DNA from: Sphingopyxis macrogoltabida
GTDB taxonomy: Bacteria; Pseudomonadota; Alphaproteobacteria; Sphingomonadales; Sphingomonadaceae
Direction: 5' to 3'
Assembly (NCBI RefSeq): GCF_001314325.1
Contig: NZ_CP009429.1
Location: 2,666,501-2,730,500 of the forward strand
DNA length: 64,000 bases
Shown here: positions 15,793-31,629 of the stretch, piece by piece
How positions within the stretch are numbered: the first letter of the stretch is position 1
Layout: each line of letters begins with the position of its first letter
The notes under the pieces: generated by a model
Databases searched by the model: none
What the model was told of the DNA's origin: nothing
The model's input: only the letters and a program-made list of their open reading frames with translations
Program-made: the position numbers and the translations under genes

Positions 15793-16725
15793 ATGACCGC
15801 CGCAACCGCCTCCCATCCGCCGCAGCATTATCTGGGCGGAATCGCGCTCCGGCTGCTCGCGATGCTCAGCCTGTCGGTCATGTTCGTGCTGGTCAAATAT
15901 ATCGCCGAGGCGGGCATCCACATCGTCGAAAGCCTGTTCTGGCGGCAGGCCGTCGTGTTGCCGCTGCTGATGCTCTGGGCGCTGACGCATGGCGGCCTCG
16001 GCAGCTTTGCGACGCAGCGGATCGGGGTCCATGCCCGCCGCGCCGCGATGGGGCTGACCGGCATGGCGCTCAATTTCGGCGGCATGATCTTCCTGCCGAT
16101 GGCGGAGGCGACGACGATCAACCTGTCGGTGCCGATCATCTGCGTCTTCCTCGCTGCGGCATTGCTCGGCGAACGGGTCGGCGCGGCGCGGTGGAGCGCG
16201 GTGATCGTCGGCTTCATCGGCGTGCTCGTCGTGCTCAACCCGACAACCCTGCTGTACGAGGGTTTCGAGGGCGATCACGGGCTCGGCACGCTGATCGCGC
16301 TCGGCGGTGCGGTGATGACGGCGCTGATCACCATCCAGGTCCGCGATCTCGGCCGCACCGAAAACGCGATGACGATCGTCTTCTGGTTCAGCCTCCTGTC
16401 GCTGGTTCCGCTCGGTATCGCCCTCCCCTTCGTGATGACGCCGCACAGTGCGGGCGAATGGGGATTGCTCGTCGGGTTGGGCCTGCTGGGCGCGGTGGTG
16501 CAATTATCGCTCACCGGCGCGCTCCGCCTTGCGCCCGTTTCGGTCGTGACGCCGATGGATTACTCGAGCCTGCTTTGGTCGATCGTCTGCGGCTGGTGGT
16601 TCTTCGGCACCCTGCCCGCCGACACGACGTGGATCGGCGCACCGCTGATCATCGCGAGCGGCCTGTTCATCGCGTGGCGCGAGCATCGCCTGCATATCGA
16701 GCGGATGAAGGATATTACGGCATGA
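15793..16725 (+). CDS. EamA/DMT family transporter
   Basis: This 310 aa inner-membrane protein has ten predicted helices in two EamA repeats, with the typical end-of-repeat motif GERVGAARWSAVIVGFIGVL and, in the second half, DYSSLLWSIVCGWWFFGTLP. Members export amino acids, nucleosides or drugs, or import metabolites. ATG 15793 gives a normal N-terminus leading into helix 1 at LRLLAMLSLSVMFVLVKYI; its ribosome site (GCGGGG) is weak. Its stop overlaps the GST start by 4 bp (ATGA), so the two genes are coupled. The upstream region contains the inverted tRNA-Trp gene. Confidence 0.88.
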   Translation: MTAATASHPPQHYLGGIALRLLAMLSLSVMFVLVKYIAEAGIHIVESLFWRQAVVLPLLMLWALTHGGLGSFATQRIGVHARRAAMGLTGMALNFGGMIFLPMAEATTINLSVPIICVFLAAALLGERVGAARWSAVIVGFIGVLVVLNPTTLLYEGFEGDHGLGTLIALGGAVMTALITIQVRDLGRTENAMTIVFWFSLLSLVPLGIALPFVMTPHSAGEWGLLVGLGLLGAVVQLSLTGALRLAPVSVVTPMDYSSLLWSIVCGWWFFGTLPADTTWIGAPLIIASGLFIAWREHRLHIERMKDITA

Positions 16726-17339
16726 CGCGACCGATCCTCTATCATTGCGCCGACGCGCGCTCGCTCCGTTGCCTGTGGGCGGTCGAGGAGGCGGGCATCG
16801 ACGTCGACCTGCGCCTGCTCCGCTTCCCGCCGCGCGCGTTCGAGCCCGATTATCGCGCGGTAAACCCGCTGATGACCGTGCCTGGCTGGGTCGAGGACGG
16901 GCGGCTGATGACCGAATCGGCGGCGATCTGCGAACGCATCGCCGAAGGGACGGAGCTCGCGGTCCGCCGCGACGAGCCCGACCATTGGGAATGGCGCAAC
17001 TGGCTGCACCGCAGCGACGCGACGCTGACCTTTCCGCTCGCGATCATGCTCCGTTACACGCGCGTCGAACCCGAGGAGCGGCGGCTGGCGCAGGCGGTAG
17101 CCGACTATAAGGCCTTTTTCGGCGGCCGTGCGCGGAGCATCGAGGCCGCGCTCGGCGACGGGCGCGAATGGCTCGTCGCGGGGCGTTTCACGATTGCCGA
17201 CATCGCGATCGGCTACGCCGCCTTCCTTGCGACGACGCTCGACGCGGACGATGTGCTCGGCGACGCAACGAAAGCCTGGCTCGATCGCTGCATGGCCCGC
17301 GAAGGATTCCGGCGCGCGCGCGAGCGGCAAAAGCTCTAG
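16722..17339 (+). CDS. glutathione S-transferase family protein
   Basis: This 205 aa protein has an N-terminal thioredoxin-like domain (PILYHCADARSLRCLWAVEE, then the cis-proline segment MTVPGW and TESAAICERIAE), and a helical C-terminal domain with the conserved FTIADIAIGYA. This matches cytosolic GSTs of the bacterial type. The catalytic Ser is probably in ARSLRC. It overlaps the EamA transporter stop by 4 bp and meets the convergent Hsp70-like gene with no gap. Its substrate is unknown; housekeeping detoxification is the default. Confidence 0.88.
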   Translation: MTRPILYHCADARSLRCLWAVEEAGIDVDLRLLRFPPRAFEPDYRAVNPLMTVPGWVEDGRLMTESAAICERIAEGTELAVRRDEPDHWEWRNWLHRSDATLTFPLAIMLRYTRVEPEERRLAQAVADYKAFFGGRARSIEAALGDGREWLVAGRFTIADIAIGYAAFLATTLDADDVLGDATKAWLDRCMAREGFRRARERQKL

Positions 17340-18635
17340 TCAAACCGTCCATTCGGACGGATCGGGCTCGGCACCGATCAACGCCAGCCCGTGCGCGATC
17401 GAGGTCAGCTCGCCGCCCGTCGCGATGCGCTCGCCACCGAAACGGCGGTCGAAAAGCGCGCGGATCGCCGGGATCAGCGACGAGCCGCCGGTCAGGAAGA
17501 TGCGGTCGATGCCTGCGGCGTCGACGCTTGCCTTCGCCAGCGCCGCATCCATGGCGGCTTCGATGCGGCGGAGGTCATCGGCGATCCAGCCTTCGAAATC
17601 GCTGCGGCGCACCTCGGCGGCGATGTCGACGCCGTCGCCACTAAAACGGAACTCGGCCGCCTCGACATCCGACAGCGCCCGCTTGAGCCGCCCGACCGCG
17701 TCATACAGCGGAAAGCCCTGCTCATGCTCGATCAGCGCGATCATCCGGCCGATCGGTTCGGGATCGGTGGCGTCGCGCTGCAACCGCCTGAGTTCGTCGA
17801 GCGTCCGGCGATTGCGCATCAGCGCCAGCCGCGACCAGTCGGCAAAGTCGGCGAAATAGCCGCCCGGGATTTCGAGCAATTTGTCGAACGAGCGGTAATT
17901 GCCGCCCTTGCCGAGCAGCGGCAGGATCAGGCGATCGACGATCCGGTAGTCGAAACGGTCGCCCGCGATGCCGATCCCCGACGAGGCGAGCGGCACGCAG
18001 CGGCGCGGGCTGCCCGGCGCAGCGACGCGGACGATCGAAAAGTCGGTGGTGCCGCCGCCGAAATCTGCGACAAGGATCGTCGCCGGCTCGGTCAGCCGCG
18101 CCGCATAGCTGTGCGCGGCGCCGAGCGGTTCGTGGACATAATAGACCTCGGTCCCGAACGCCGCGAGCATCAGGTCGTACCGCTGGCGCGCTAGTGCGGC
18201 GTCGGGCCGCGCGCCAGCATATTCGACGGGGCGCCCGACGACGACGCGGCGCGGCCGCGTGTCGAGCCGCCCGCCGGCATGCGCGACCAGCCGCTGGAGG
18301 AACAGGCGGCCCATATCCTCGAAGCGATAGGGTTTGCCCCAGATCATCGCGCGCTCGAACGACGGGCTTGCCGCGACGCTCTTGAACGACTGGACGAAAC
18401 GGCTGTCGAGCGGCGACTGGAGATATTCAGCGATCGCCCACGGCCCCGCCTCGTGCGCGACGCCTTGCCAGGCGCGCTCTTCTTCCCAGAAACACAGGGC
18501 GGAGCGGAATACCGCGCCGGTCGCCTCGTCGCCCGCGAACTCGACAAGCTGCGATCCGCCCTGCTCGTCGGCGAGCGCGACGACGGTGTTGGTCGTCCCG
18601 AAATCGAGACCGAGCGCGGTGGCGTCGCTGATCAT
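17340..18635 (-). CDS. Hsp70-family protein, YegD-like
   Basis: This 431 aa protein has the actin/Hsp70 ATPase signatures in order: LGLDFGTTNT near residue 9, VADFGGGTTDFS near 190 and FLTGGSSLIPAI near 395. It lacks the substrate-binding lid of DnaK, matching the YegD group in length (about 450 aa). It is probably a cytoplasmic ATPase-type chaperone whose client is unknown. ATG 18635 has AGGAG at 8 nt spacing. It lies downstream of recF on the same strand with 77 bp between; a shared transcript is possible. The stop abuts the convergent GST gene. Confidence 0.88.
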   Translation of the reverse strand: MISDATALGLDFGTTNTVVALADEQGGSQLVEFAGDEATGAVFRSALCFWEEERAWQGVAHEAGPWAIAEYLQSPLDSRFVQSFKSVAASPSFERAMIWGKPYRFEDMGRLFLQRLVAHAGGRLDTRPRRVVVGRPVEYAGARPDAALARQRYDLMLAAFGTEVYYVHEPLGAAHSYAARLTEPATILVADFGGGTTDFSIVRVAAPGSPRRCVPLASSGIGIAGDRFDYRIVDRLILPLLGKGGNYRSFDKLLEIPGGYFADFADWSRLALMRNRRTLDELRRLQRDATDPEPIGRMIALIEHEQGFPLYDAVGRLKRALSDVEAAEFRFSGDGVDIAAEVRRSDFEGWIADDLRRIEAAMDAALAKASVDAAGIDRIFLTGGSSLIPAIRALFDRRFGGERIATGGELTSIAHGLALIGAEPDPSEWTV

Positions 18636-18712
18636 GGGATGCTCCTGTGCCGGTCGGGCGCTGCGCGGGGCCGGCGCCTATTGCACGGCGCAGCGCGCGG
18701 AGCAAGTCGCAG

Positions 18713-19822
18713 TCAGCCCGGCGCGATCCGTCCACCGGCGATGCGAAAGCGCGTCACCGGTCCCGGCATGTCGGCGAAGAGCGCCGCTTCGGTCCCGGTC
18801 AGCCACGCCTGCCCGCCCTGCCCGGCCAACCGATCGTACAGCGCGGCGCGACGGAGAGGATCGAGGTGCGCGGCGACCTCGTCGAGCAACAGCACCGGCC
18901 GCGCCCCGCGCAGCCGCGCAACGCAATCGCTGTGCGCCAGAATGAGCGACAGCAGCATCGCCTTCTGCTCGCCGGTCGAACAGCGCGCCGCGGCGCGCCC
19001 TGTCGCGGCATGAACGGCGGACAGGTCGTCGCGGTGCGGCCCCGCAGTCGCGCGGCCCGCCGCGGCGTCGATCCGGCGCCGCGATGCAAATATCGCCTTG
19101 AGTGCTTCCGGGTCGTGAGGCGCCGTCCGTGCAGCGCCGTCGCTGTCGGTGAGCGTCAGCAGCGGCCGGGCAAAGGGCGCGTCGGGCTGCCCGGCAAGCT
19201 CGGCCGCCAACGACGCCAGCATGGACTGCCGCGCCGCATCCATCGCAGCGCCATGCTCGGCGAGCTGTGCCTCAAGACTGGTCAGCCATTGCTGATCGGC
19301 CACCGCGAGGTCGGCAAGCAATTTGCCGCGCGCGCGCAGCGCCGCGTCATAGCGGTTGCTGTGCTGCGCGTGCCGGGGGTCGAGCGCGAGCACCAGCCGG
19401 TCGAGGAAGCGGCGGCGACTGCCCGCCGTCTCGACGAACAGCCGGTCCATCGCCGGGGTCAGCCACAGCACCGCGATCCATTCACCGAGCGAGGCGGCGG
19501 CCGCAGCGGCGCCGTTGATCCGGACCAGCCGGCGTCGGGGATGCGCGGCCTCGATCCCCGTTCCGAGCGCGACCGGCGGCAGCGCTCGGTCCGCCTGCAC
19601 CTCGGCGAAGATCGCAAAGCCGCCGCCCGCCCCGTCGCGCACCATGTCGGACAGGGGCGCCCTTCGCAGCCCGCGCCCCGGCGCAAGCAGCGAAATCGCT
19701 TCCAATATATTGGTCTTGCCCGCGCCATTGTCCCCGTGCAGCGCGACCAGTCCCGCCTCCGCTGCAAGGTCCGCGCCGGCGTGATTGCGAAAATCGGTCA
19801 GCGAAAGGCGGATCAGCGTCAT
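18713..19822 (-). CDS. recF: DNA replication/repair protein RecF
   Basis: This 369 aa SMC-like ATPase has Walker A GDNGAGKTN near residue 30, a signature STGEQKAMLLS near 295 and Walker B PVLLLDEVAAHLD near 325. It opens with IRLSLTDFRNH, which is diagnostic of RecF. RecF loads RecA onto single-strand gaps with RecO and RecR. The start at 19822 fits the family N-terminus although no strong ribosome site is visible. The gene is not next to dnaA/dnaN here but to a YegD-like gene. The divergent neighbour is the PspC unit, 242 bp away. Confidence 0.95.
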   Translation of the reverse strand: MTLIRLSLTDFRNHAGADLAAEAGLVALHGDNGAGKTNILEAISLLAPGRGLRRAPLSDMVRDGAGGGFAIFAEVQADRALPPVALGTGIEAAHPRRRLVRINGAAAAAASLGEWIAVLWLTPAMDRLFVETAGSRRRFLDRLVLALDPRHAQHSNRYDAALRARGKLLADLAVADQQWLTSLEAQLAEHGAAMDAARQSMLASLAAELAGQPDAPFARPLLTLTDSDGAARTAPHDPEALKAIFASRRRIDAAAGRATAGPHRDDLSAVHAATGRAAARCSTGEQKAMLLSLILAHSDCVARLRGARPVLLLDEVAAHLDPLRRAALYDRLAGQGGQAWLTGTEAALFADMPGPVTRFRIAGGRIAPG

Positions 19823-19992
19823 CTGTACGGCGCCTACCGCAGGCAGCGGTACGACGCCAGTCCACAGCCTCGCCTGACCAGCGGGACGCGAATTTTTCGT
19901 CTGAATGATATTATTCCTATAATTTCGTATTTTATTCGCTGAAATATTCTTACAAAACCGTGAAAACCGCGCTTAACCGCCAATGAATGAAA

Positions 19993-20009
19993 TTGGCACG
20001 CTCCCTGCA
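19993..20009 (+). promoter_or_regulatory. sigma-54 (RpoN) promoter of the PspC unit
   Basis: TTGGCACG-CTCC-CTGCA matches the -24/-12 consensus TTGGCACG-N4-TTGCA with one difference. The invariant GG (19995-19996) and GC (20007-20008) are 10 bp apart. It lies about 56 bp before the small membrane protein gene. The 100 bp upstream are unusually A/T-rich (19890-19960), as expected for IHF and enhancer binding. Psp genes of enterobacteria are also RpoN-dependent, which supports the call. Confidence 0.8.
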
Positions 20010-20064
20010 ACAGTGTCGGCATCCACCGGGATGGTCCGGAGGGAGGTAAGAAAGGAAAGATATC

Positions 20065-20193
20065 ATGGCCCATTTCAACGTCGACTCGCTCAAAAGCTAC
20101 GCAATCGCTGCGGTTGCCTCGCTCTATTGCTCGATCATGTTCCTGGCCGCCGTCGGCCCGAACGGTGCGGAACTCGGCCGGCTGGTCATCTGA
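20065..20193 (+). CDS. small single-span membrane protein upstream of pspC
   Basis: This short gene encodes 42 aa: a polar N-terminus (MAHFNVDSLKSY), one hydrophobic span (AIAAVASLYCSIMFLAAV) and a short tail. ATG 20065 is preceded by AAGGAAAG, one of the clearest ribosome sites in the window, and the codons show normal third-position GC bias. It lies between a sigma-54 promoter and the PspC gene (57 bp downstream), so it is probably part of an envelope-stress unit. It has no similarity I recognise to PspB. Its function is unknown. Confidence 0.75.
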   Translation: MAHFNVDSLKSYAIAAVASLYCSIMFLAAVGPNGAELGRLVI

Positions 20194-20250
20194 CCGGCCG
20201 CCCGTCCCCGCTAAAACGCGGCCGCGAAGGCCGGGACAGAAAGGAAAGAA

Positions 20251-20430
20251 ATGAAACAGGGTTTTCGCAAGAATCGTCGCGATGGCATGGTCTTCGGCGT
20301 TTGCGCCGGCATGGCCGACCAGTTCGGCATCGACGTCTTGTGGACGCGCATCGCCTTTGTGGCGCTGACGCTGCTTGGCTTCGGCCTGCCATTGCTGGTG
20401 TATCTGACCGTCGCGATCCTCGCGCCCTAG
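20251..20430 (+). CDS. pspC: PspC domain protein
   Basis: This 59 aa protein is a minimal PspC domain: FRKNRRDGMVFGVCAGMADQ, then WTRIAFVALTLL and a second hydrophobic stretch to the C-terminus. PspC proteins are inner-membrane sensors or effectors of envelope stress. ATG 20251 has AAAGGAAAG at good spacing, the same leader pattern as the preceding 42-aa gene. The unit is read from a sigma-54 promoter and ends at a strong terminator (20494-20523). No pspA or pspF is present in the window. Confidence 0.9.
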   Translation: MKQGFRKNRRDGMVFGVCAGMADQFGIDVLWTRIAFVALTLLGFGLPLLVYLTVAILAP

Positions 20431-20493
20431 GCCAGCACCGGGCCGGCCGCCGCAACGGCGCATCGCACCGGCCCGCAACATCCCAGGACCAAG

Positions 20494-20523
20494 GGCCCGC
20501 CGGCCTTCGCCGGCGGGCCTTTT
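20494..20523 (+). terminator. rho-independent terminator after pspC
   Basis: A 10-bp GC stem (GGCCCGCCGG / CCGGCGGGCC, arms 20494-20503 and 20510-20519) with a 6-nt loop is followed by TTTT. It lies 63 bp after the pspC stop and just before the convergent gene's stop codon. Confidence 0.85.
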
Positions 20524-21225
20524 CTATTTCGGCCGCACGGTGAAGCGATAGGGAATATAGAGGAACACCTCGGTCGCGCTCGCCTGCGCCCAGATCAGTT
20601 GTTCGTTGAGCCCGGCGACCTCGACGCCATAGTCGGGGCCGAATGCCGCCGCCGACTTCAGCGCCTCCGCGGCAACCAGCTTGACGATCTCGGGGCGATA
20701 TTGGTCCGGGTTAATGATCGTCAGCGTGATCCCGCCGCGCCTTTCCATCAATGCGCGCCCCTCGGGCGGCACCGCCTTGATAAAGCCGTCGATCCGCGAT
20801 TGCGCGCTGCCGACCGATCCCGCGAGCTTCGCCTTTACGAACACCGCAATTTCGCTCGTGTCGGGACGCCCGCCGTTCGAAAAGACAAGGTCGCGATAAT
20901 TGGCCGCGGTTACCTTGGTCAGTTCGAACTCGCCAGTGACCAGTTCGACCCCGGCGCCGTCGGCACGGCGGATCGCCGCTTCGATCATCGCGTGAATCTC
21001 ACGCTTGCGGACCGCCTCGTCGCGTGAATCGGACGTGAATTTCACCGGCTGGATGGCGCTGTCGGCGGGCCGCCGCAGCCCGACCACCGTCTGTTCGTCG
21101 GACAGATAATCGGCCGAGGCGCGCTGCCCCGTCACGATCACTTCACCCTCGATATTGCTGTTGTCCTGCGCCGCCGCCGGCGACGCCGTCGCCAGCAGCG
21201 CAACCCCCAGAAGTGCCAAACGCAT
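20524..21225 (-). CDS. periplasmic protein of unknown function, sphingomonad type
   Basis: This 233 aa protein has a signal peptide (LALLGVALLATASPAAA, cleavage before QDNSN). Next comes EGEVIVTGQR, which looks like the TonB box and linker of sphingomonad TBDRs, but no plug or barrel follows. The rest (residues about 60-230) is soluble and mixed alpha/beta, with no catalytic motif recognised. ATG 21225 is preceded by GAGGAGAGGGA. The gene lies just downstream of the rpoBC terminator, read in the same direction. The TonB-box-like sequence could be fortuitous or could let it contact TonB. Confidence 0.7.
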   Translation of the reverse strand: MRLALLGVALLATASPAAAQDNSNIEGEVIVTGQRASADYLSDEQTVVGLRRPADSAIQPVKFTSDSRDEAVRKREIHAMIEAAIRRADGAGVELVTGEFELTKVTAANYRDLVFSNGGRPDTSEIAVFVKAKLAGSVGSAQSRIDGFIKAVPPEGRALMERRGGITLTIINPDQYRPEIVKLVAAEALKSAAAFGPDYGVEVAGLNEQLIWAQASATEVFLYIPYRFTVRPK

Positions 21226-21271
21226 CGTCCCTCTCCTCTGCCTCGGAGGCCGAAGCTAACACGCTGGCGCC

Positions 21272-21307
21272 AAAGAAAAAGCCCCGCCGGATCGCTCCGG
21301 CGGGGCT
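21272..21307 (-). terminator. rho-independent terminator of rpoBC
   Basis: A perfect 12-bp stem (AGCCCCGCCGGA / TCCGGCGGGGCT, arms 21280-21291 and 21296-21307, loop TCGC/GCGA) is followed on the minus strand by TTTTTCTTT. It begins 32 bp after the rpoC stop. Confidence 0.92.
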
Positions 21308-21338
21308 CTATTCGGTCAGCCAAAGGCCTTGAGGACGC

Positions 21339-25619
<4,281 letters not shown>

Positions 25620-25635
25620 ATGTCTGCTCCATCTT

Positions 25636-25658
25636 CCCCTCTCGCGCCGCGAGAGGGG
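25636..25658. repeat. palindromic hairpin between rpoB and rpoC
   Basis: Two 11-base arms CCCCTCTCGCG and CGCGAGAGGGG flank a single base, giving a stable hairpin in the rpoB-rpoC gap without a U tract. It resembles the small GC palindromes scattered in sphingomonad intergenic regions. It may stabilise or process the mRNA. Confidence 0.6.
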
Positions 25659-25670
25659 TGAGGAAAAATC

Positions 25671-29849
<4,179 letters not shown>

Positions 29850-29899
29850 AAGTGATTGTCTCGCCTTCGTAAAAATCAGCTCGCGAGCGCATCGACGCG

Positions 29900-29940
29900 A
29901 AAAAAGCCGCAGGCAACCGTTGCCGGTTTACCGCAGCTTT
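29900..29940 (-). terminator. leader terminator (attenuator candidate) of rpoBC
   Basis: On the minus strand a 10-bp stem (AAAGCTGCGG with CCTGCGGCTTT, two G-U pairs) encloses a second hairpin with AACCG-GCAA-CGGTT, and is followed by six Ts (29900-29905). It lies about 80 nt after the predicted rpoB transcription start and 50 nt before the rpoB start codon. It should therefore act inside the rpoBC leader. Confidence 0.7.
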
Positions 29941-30027
29941 CCTACGCCTGTCGAAATCCCTGCCGCCCTATCCGTACAGCCCGCTGCGCAAAGTCAGGCT
30001 CTATCTCGGACGGTGGGGTGTGACGGC

Positions 30028-30056
30028 GATATAGGATCGGGGTCCCATCCTGTCAA
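30028..30056 (-). promoter_or_regulatory. sigma-70 promoter of rpoBC
   Basis: On the minus strand TTGACA (30051-30056) and TATATC (30028-30033) are separated by exactly 17 bp. The -35 box is perfect. Transcription would start near 30020, leaving a leader of about 170 nt before rpoB. Confidence 0.8.
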
Positions 30057-30078
30057 CGGGAGCCCCCGCGGGCCGGGG

Positions 30079-30747
30079 CTAGAAAATGTCCTTGAGCAAG
30101 GCCGCCGGGTTCCGCCGCAACGCCGCCTCTTCGCCCGCCATATAATGGAAGATCCCTTTCAGCGCCTGTTCGGTCACCGATCGCGTCAGCCCGTCGCGCG
30201 TCAGGCCGGCCGATGCCAGCAGCGGACTGCCCTGCGACAGTTGGTCGAGCTGGCGCCAGGCGCCGACATCGTCCAGTGCCGACCCGATCAGCGGCGACAC
30301 TTTGGTGAACAGCACGCTGCCCGCGCTCTGCTGGAGATAGCGTGTCGCGCCATCATTCTTTGCGACCAGTCCGGGCGCATCGGTCCAGCGCAAATCGTCG
30401 ATCGCGGTGCGAAAGATCGGCTTCGCTTCGCCCGCCGCCTTGCCGCCCGCATCGTTCAGGCTTTTGGTCAAATTGGTGGTGAGGCCGAGCTGGTCGCCCA
30501 TGCCGAACAGCTTCGACGCCAGCTTCCCGCCCGCGCCCGGCAACAAAATACGCACCGCAGTGTCGCGATAGAAGGCGCCCGGCTCCGCGAGCTTGTCGAG
30601 CGCGCCGTCGGAGGCGCCTGCGATCAGGCCCTTCACGCCGCTCTTCGGCAGCTTCGCAATCGCCCAGGGCGCGTTCGCCAATGCCAACATCGCCGCCGCG
30701 CCCGCGATCAGCGTCCTGCGTGCGATCATTTCCGTGCCATCGTCCAT
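30079..30747 (-). CDS. DUF4197 family exported protein
   Basis: This 222 aa protein has an N-terminal signal (MIARRTLIAGAAAMLALANA, cleavage near WAIA) followed by the DUF4197 domain, recognisable by GLKAALEKG-like opening blocks (here GVKGLIAGASDGALDKL), DPGAFYRD-like EPGAFYRDTAVRILLP, and the C-terminal TEQALKGIFHYMAGEEAALR with NPAALLKDIF. Proteins of this family are periplasmic or lipid-anchored and have no assigned activity. The ATG at 30747 has GGGAGAGAG upstream; ATG 30729 would give a cleaner signal peptide. It sits between the TetR gene and the rpoBC promoter, on the same strand. Confidence 0.85.
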   Translation of the reverse strand: MDDGTEMIARRTLIAGAAAMLALANAPWAIAKLPKSGVKGLIAGASDGALDKLAEPGAFYRDTAVRILLPGAGGKLASKLFGMGDQLGLTTNLTKSLNDAGGKAAGEAKPIFRTAIDDLRWTDAPGLVAKNDGATRYLQQSAGSVLFTKVSPLIGSALDDVGAWRQLDQLSQGSPLLASAGLTRDGLTRSVTEQALKGIFHYMAGEEAALRRNPAALLKDIF

Positions 30748-30803
30748 CGCGACTCTCTCCCACCGGTCCGGGCCGCGAACCTATCAGCAAAAGCCGGCGC
30801 GCC

Positions 30804-31532
30804 CTATGGCCGATCGGCAAGCCCGTCGAGCTTGCGTTCGATCCGCTCCAATCGTTCGGCAACCTCGCCCTGCGCCCCGCCGGGCAAGGCGAGCACCGGC
30901 ATAATATAGATCGCCACCCGCTGCCGCACCTCCTCGAACGCCGCATAATCGTCGGCACCGAGCACGAGCATCTGGTGGAGCAGCCATTCGAGCAGGCGCT
31001 CGAGATCGTCGGGCGGCGTCCATTGCCCGGAGGCCGCTGCACCTTCGAGCATCGAACGCACCAGCGCCCCAGTGATCGACTTGTGCGCGGCGAGGAAGAT
31101 CGAGAAATCGTCGTGGAGCAGGCCTTCCTGCGCCACCTTGTGGATCCACGGCGTGTTGCAGATGCTCTCGATCCCGCCCGCGATCACCTGTTCGAGCCGC
31201 TCCTCCAGCGGGCCGAGACCGACCGCGATCTGCCCGCTGCGTTCGAGATACGGTCCGGCCAGATGCTGGAGCAGCGCGAGCAAAAGCCCCTCGCGATTGC
31301 CGAACCAGCGATAGAGCGTCGCGCGCGACACGCCGGATTCGCGCACCACATGGTCGATCGTGACGTCGCGAAAGCCGATGCGTTCGACCACGATCGCGGA
31401 GGCATCGAGCGCTGCCTCGCGTCCGCCCAAGGCGCTGCCCGCCCCGCTACCCCGCGGATTTGCGTCGATTGTTGCGATCCCGACCTCCCTTGATGAGCCG
31501 CCTCGCCTATCATGTCGCACTTGATGAGGCAA
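30804..31532 (-). CDS. TetR/AcrR family regulator
   Basis: This protein has a TetR-type HTH (REAALDASAIVVERIGF, then VTIDHVVRESGVSRATLYRW with FGNREGLLLALL) and an all-helical ligand domain. It is about 220-242 aa depending on the start. The longest frame starts with TTG 31532, which lacks a ribosome site. A strong AGGGAGG (31484-31490) stands five bases before an in-frame ATC (31478), an unusual start candidate. The gene is divergent from the TBDR at 31630. The palindrome at 31549-31566 lies between them, but that site matches operators elsewhere next to the MarR gene, so it may not be this protein's own target. Confidence 0.85.
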   Translation of the reverse strand: MPHQVRHDRRGGSSREVGIATIDANPRGSGAGSALGGREAALDASAIVVERIGFRDVTIDHVVRESGVSRATLYRWFGNREGLLLALLQHLAGPYLERSGQIAVGLGPLEERLEQVIAGGIESICNTPWIHKVAQEGLLHDDFSIFLAAHKSITGALVRSMLEGAAASGQWTPPDDLERLLEWLLHQMLVLGADDYAAFEEVRQRVAIYIMPVLALPGGAQGEVAERLERIERKLDGLADRP

Positions 31533-31548
31533 ACCCTTGTGCTTGTCT

Positions 31549-31566
31549 CACTTAGTGTGATAAGTG
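31549..31566. promoter_or_regulatory. ACTTAG-type operator upstream of TBDR
   Basis: CACTTA-GTGTGA-TAAGTG is an 18-bp palindrome. Read as ACTTAG-TGTG-ATAAGT it matches the operator at 34830-34845 (ACTTAG-AATA-CTAAGT) at 11 of 12 arm positions. A possible -35 (TTGTGC, 31538-31543) and -10 (GATAAG, 31559-31564) overlap it, so a bound repressor would block this TBDR promoter. Confidence 0.6.
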
Positions 31567-31629
31567 GACTTCAACGTCTCATGAATGAGAGACCGGTTTC
31601 AGCCGGTCCGGGACGGGAGGGAGAGAGAA

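Noticed and set aside
30060..30082. Hairpin AGCCCC / GGGGCT at the DUF4197 stop as terminator
   Set aside because: It has no U tract and the stem is only six pairs, so it was not called a terminator.
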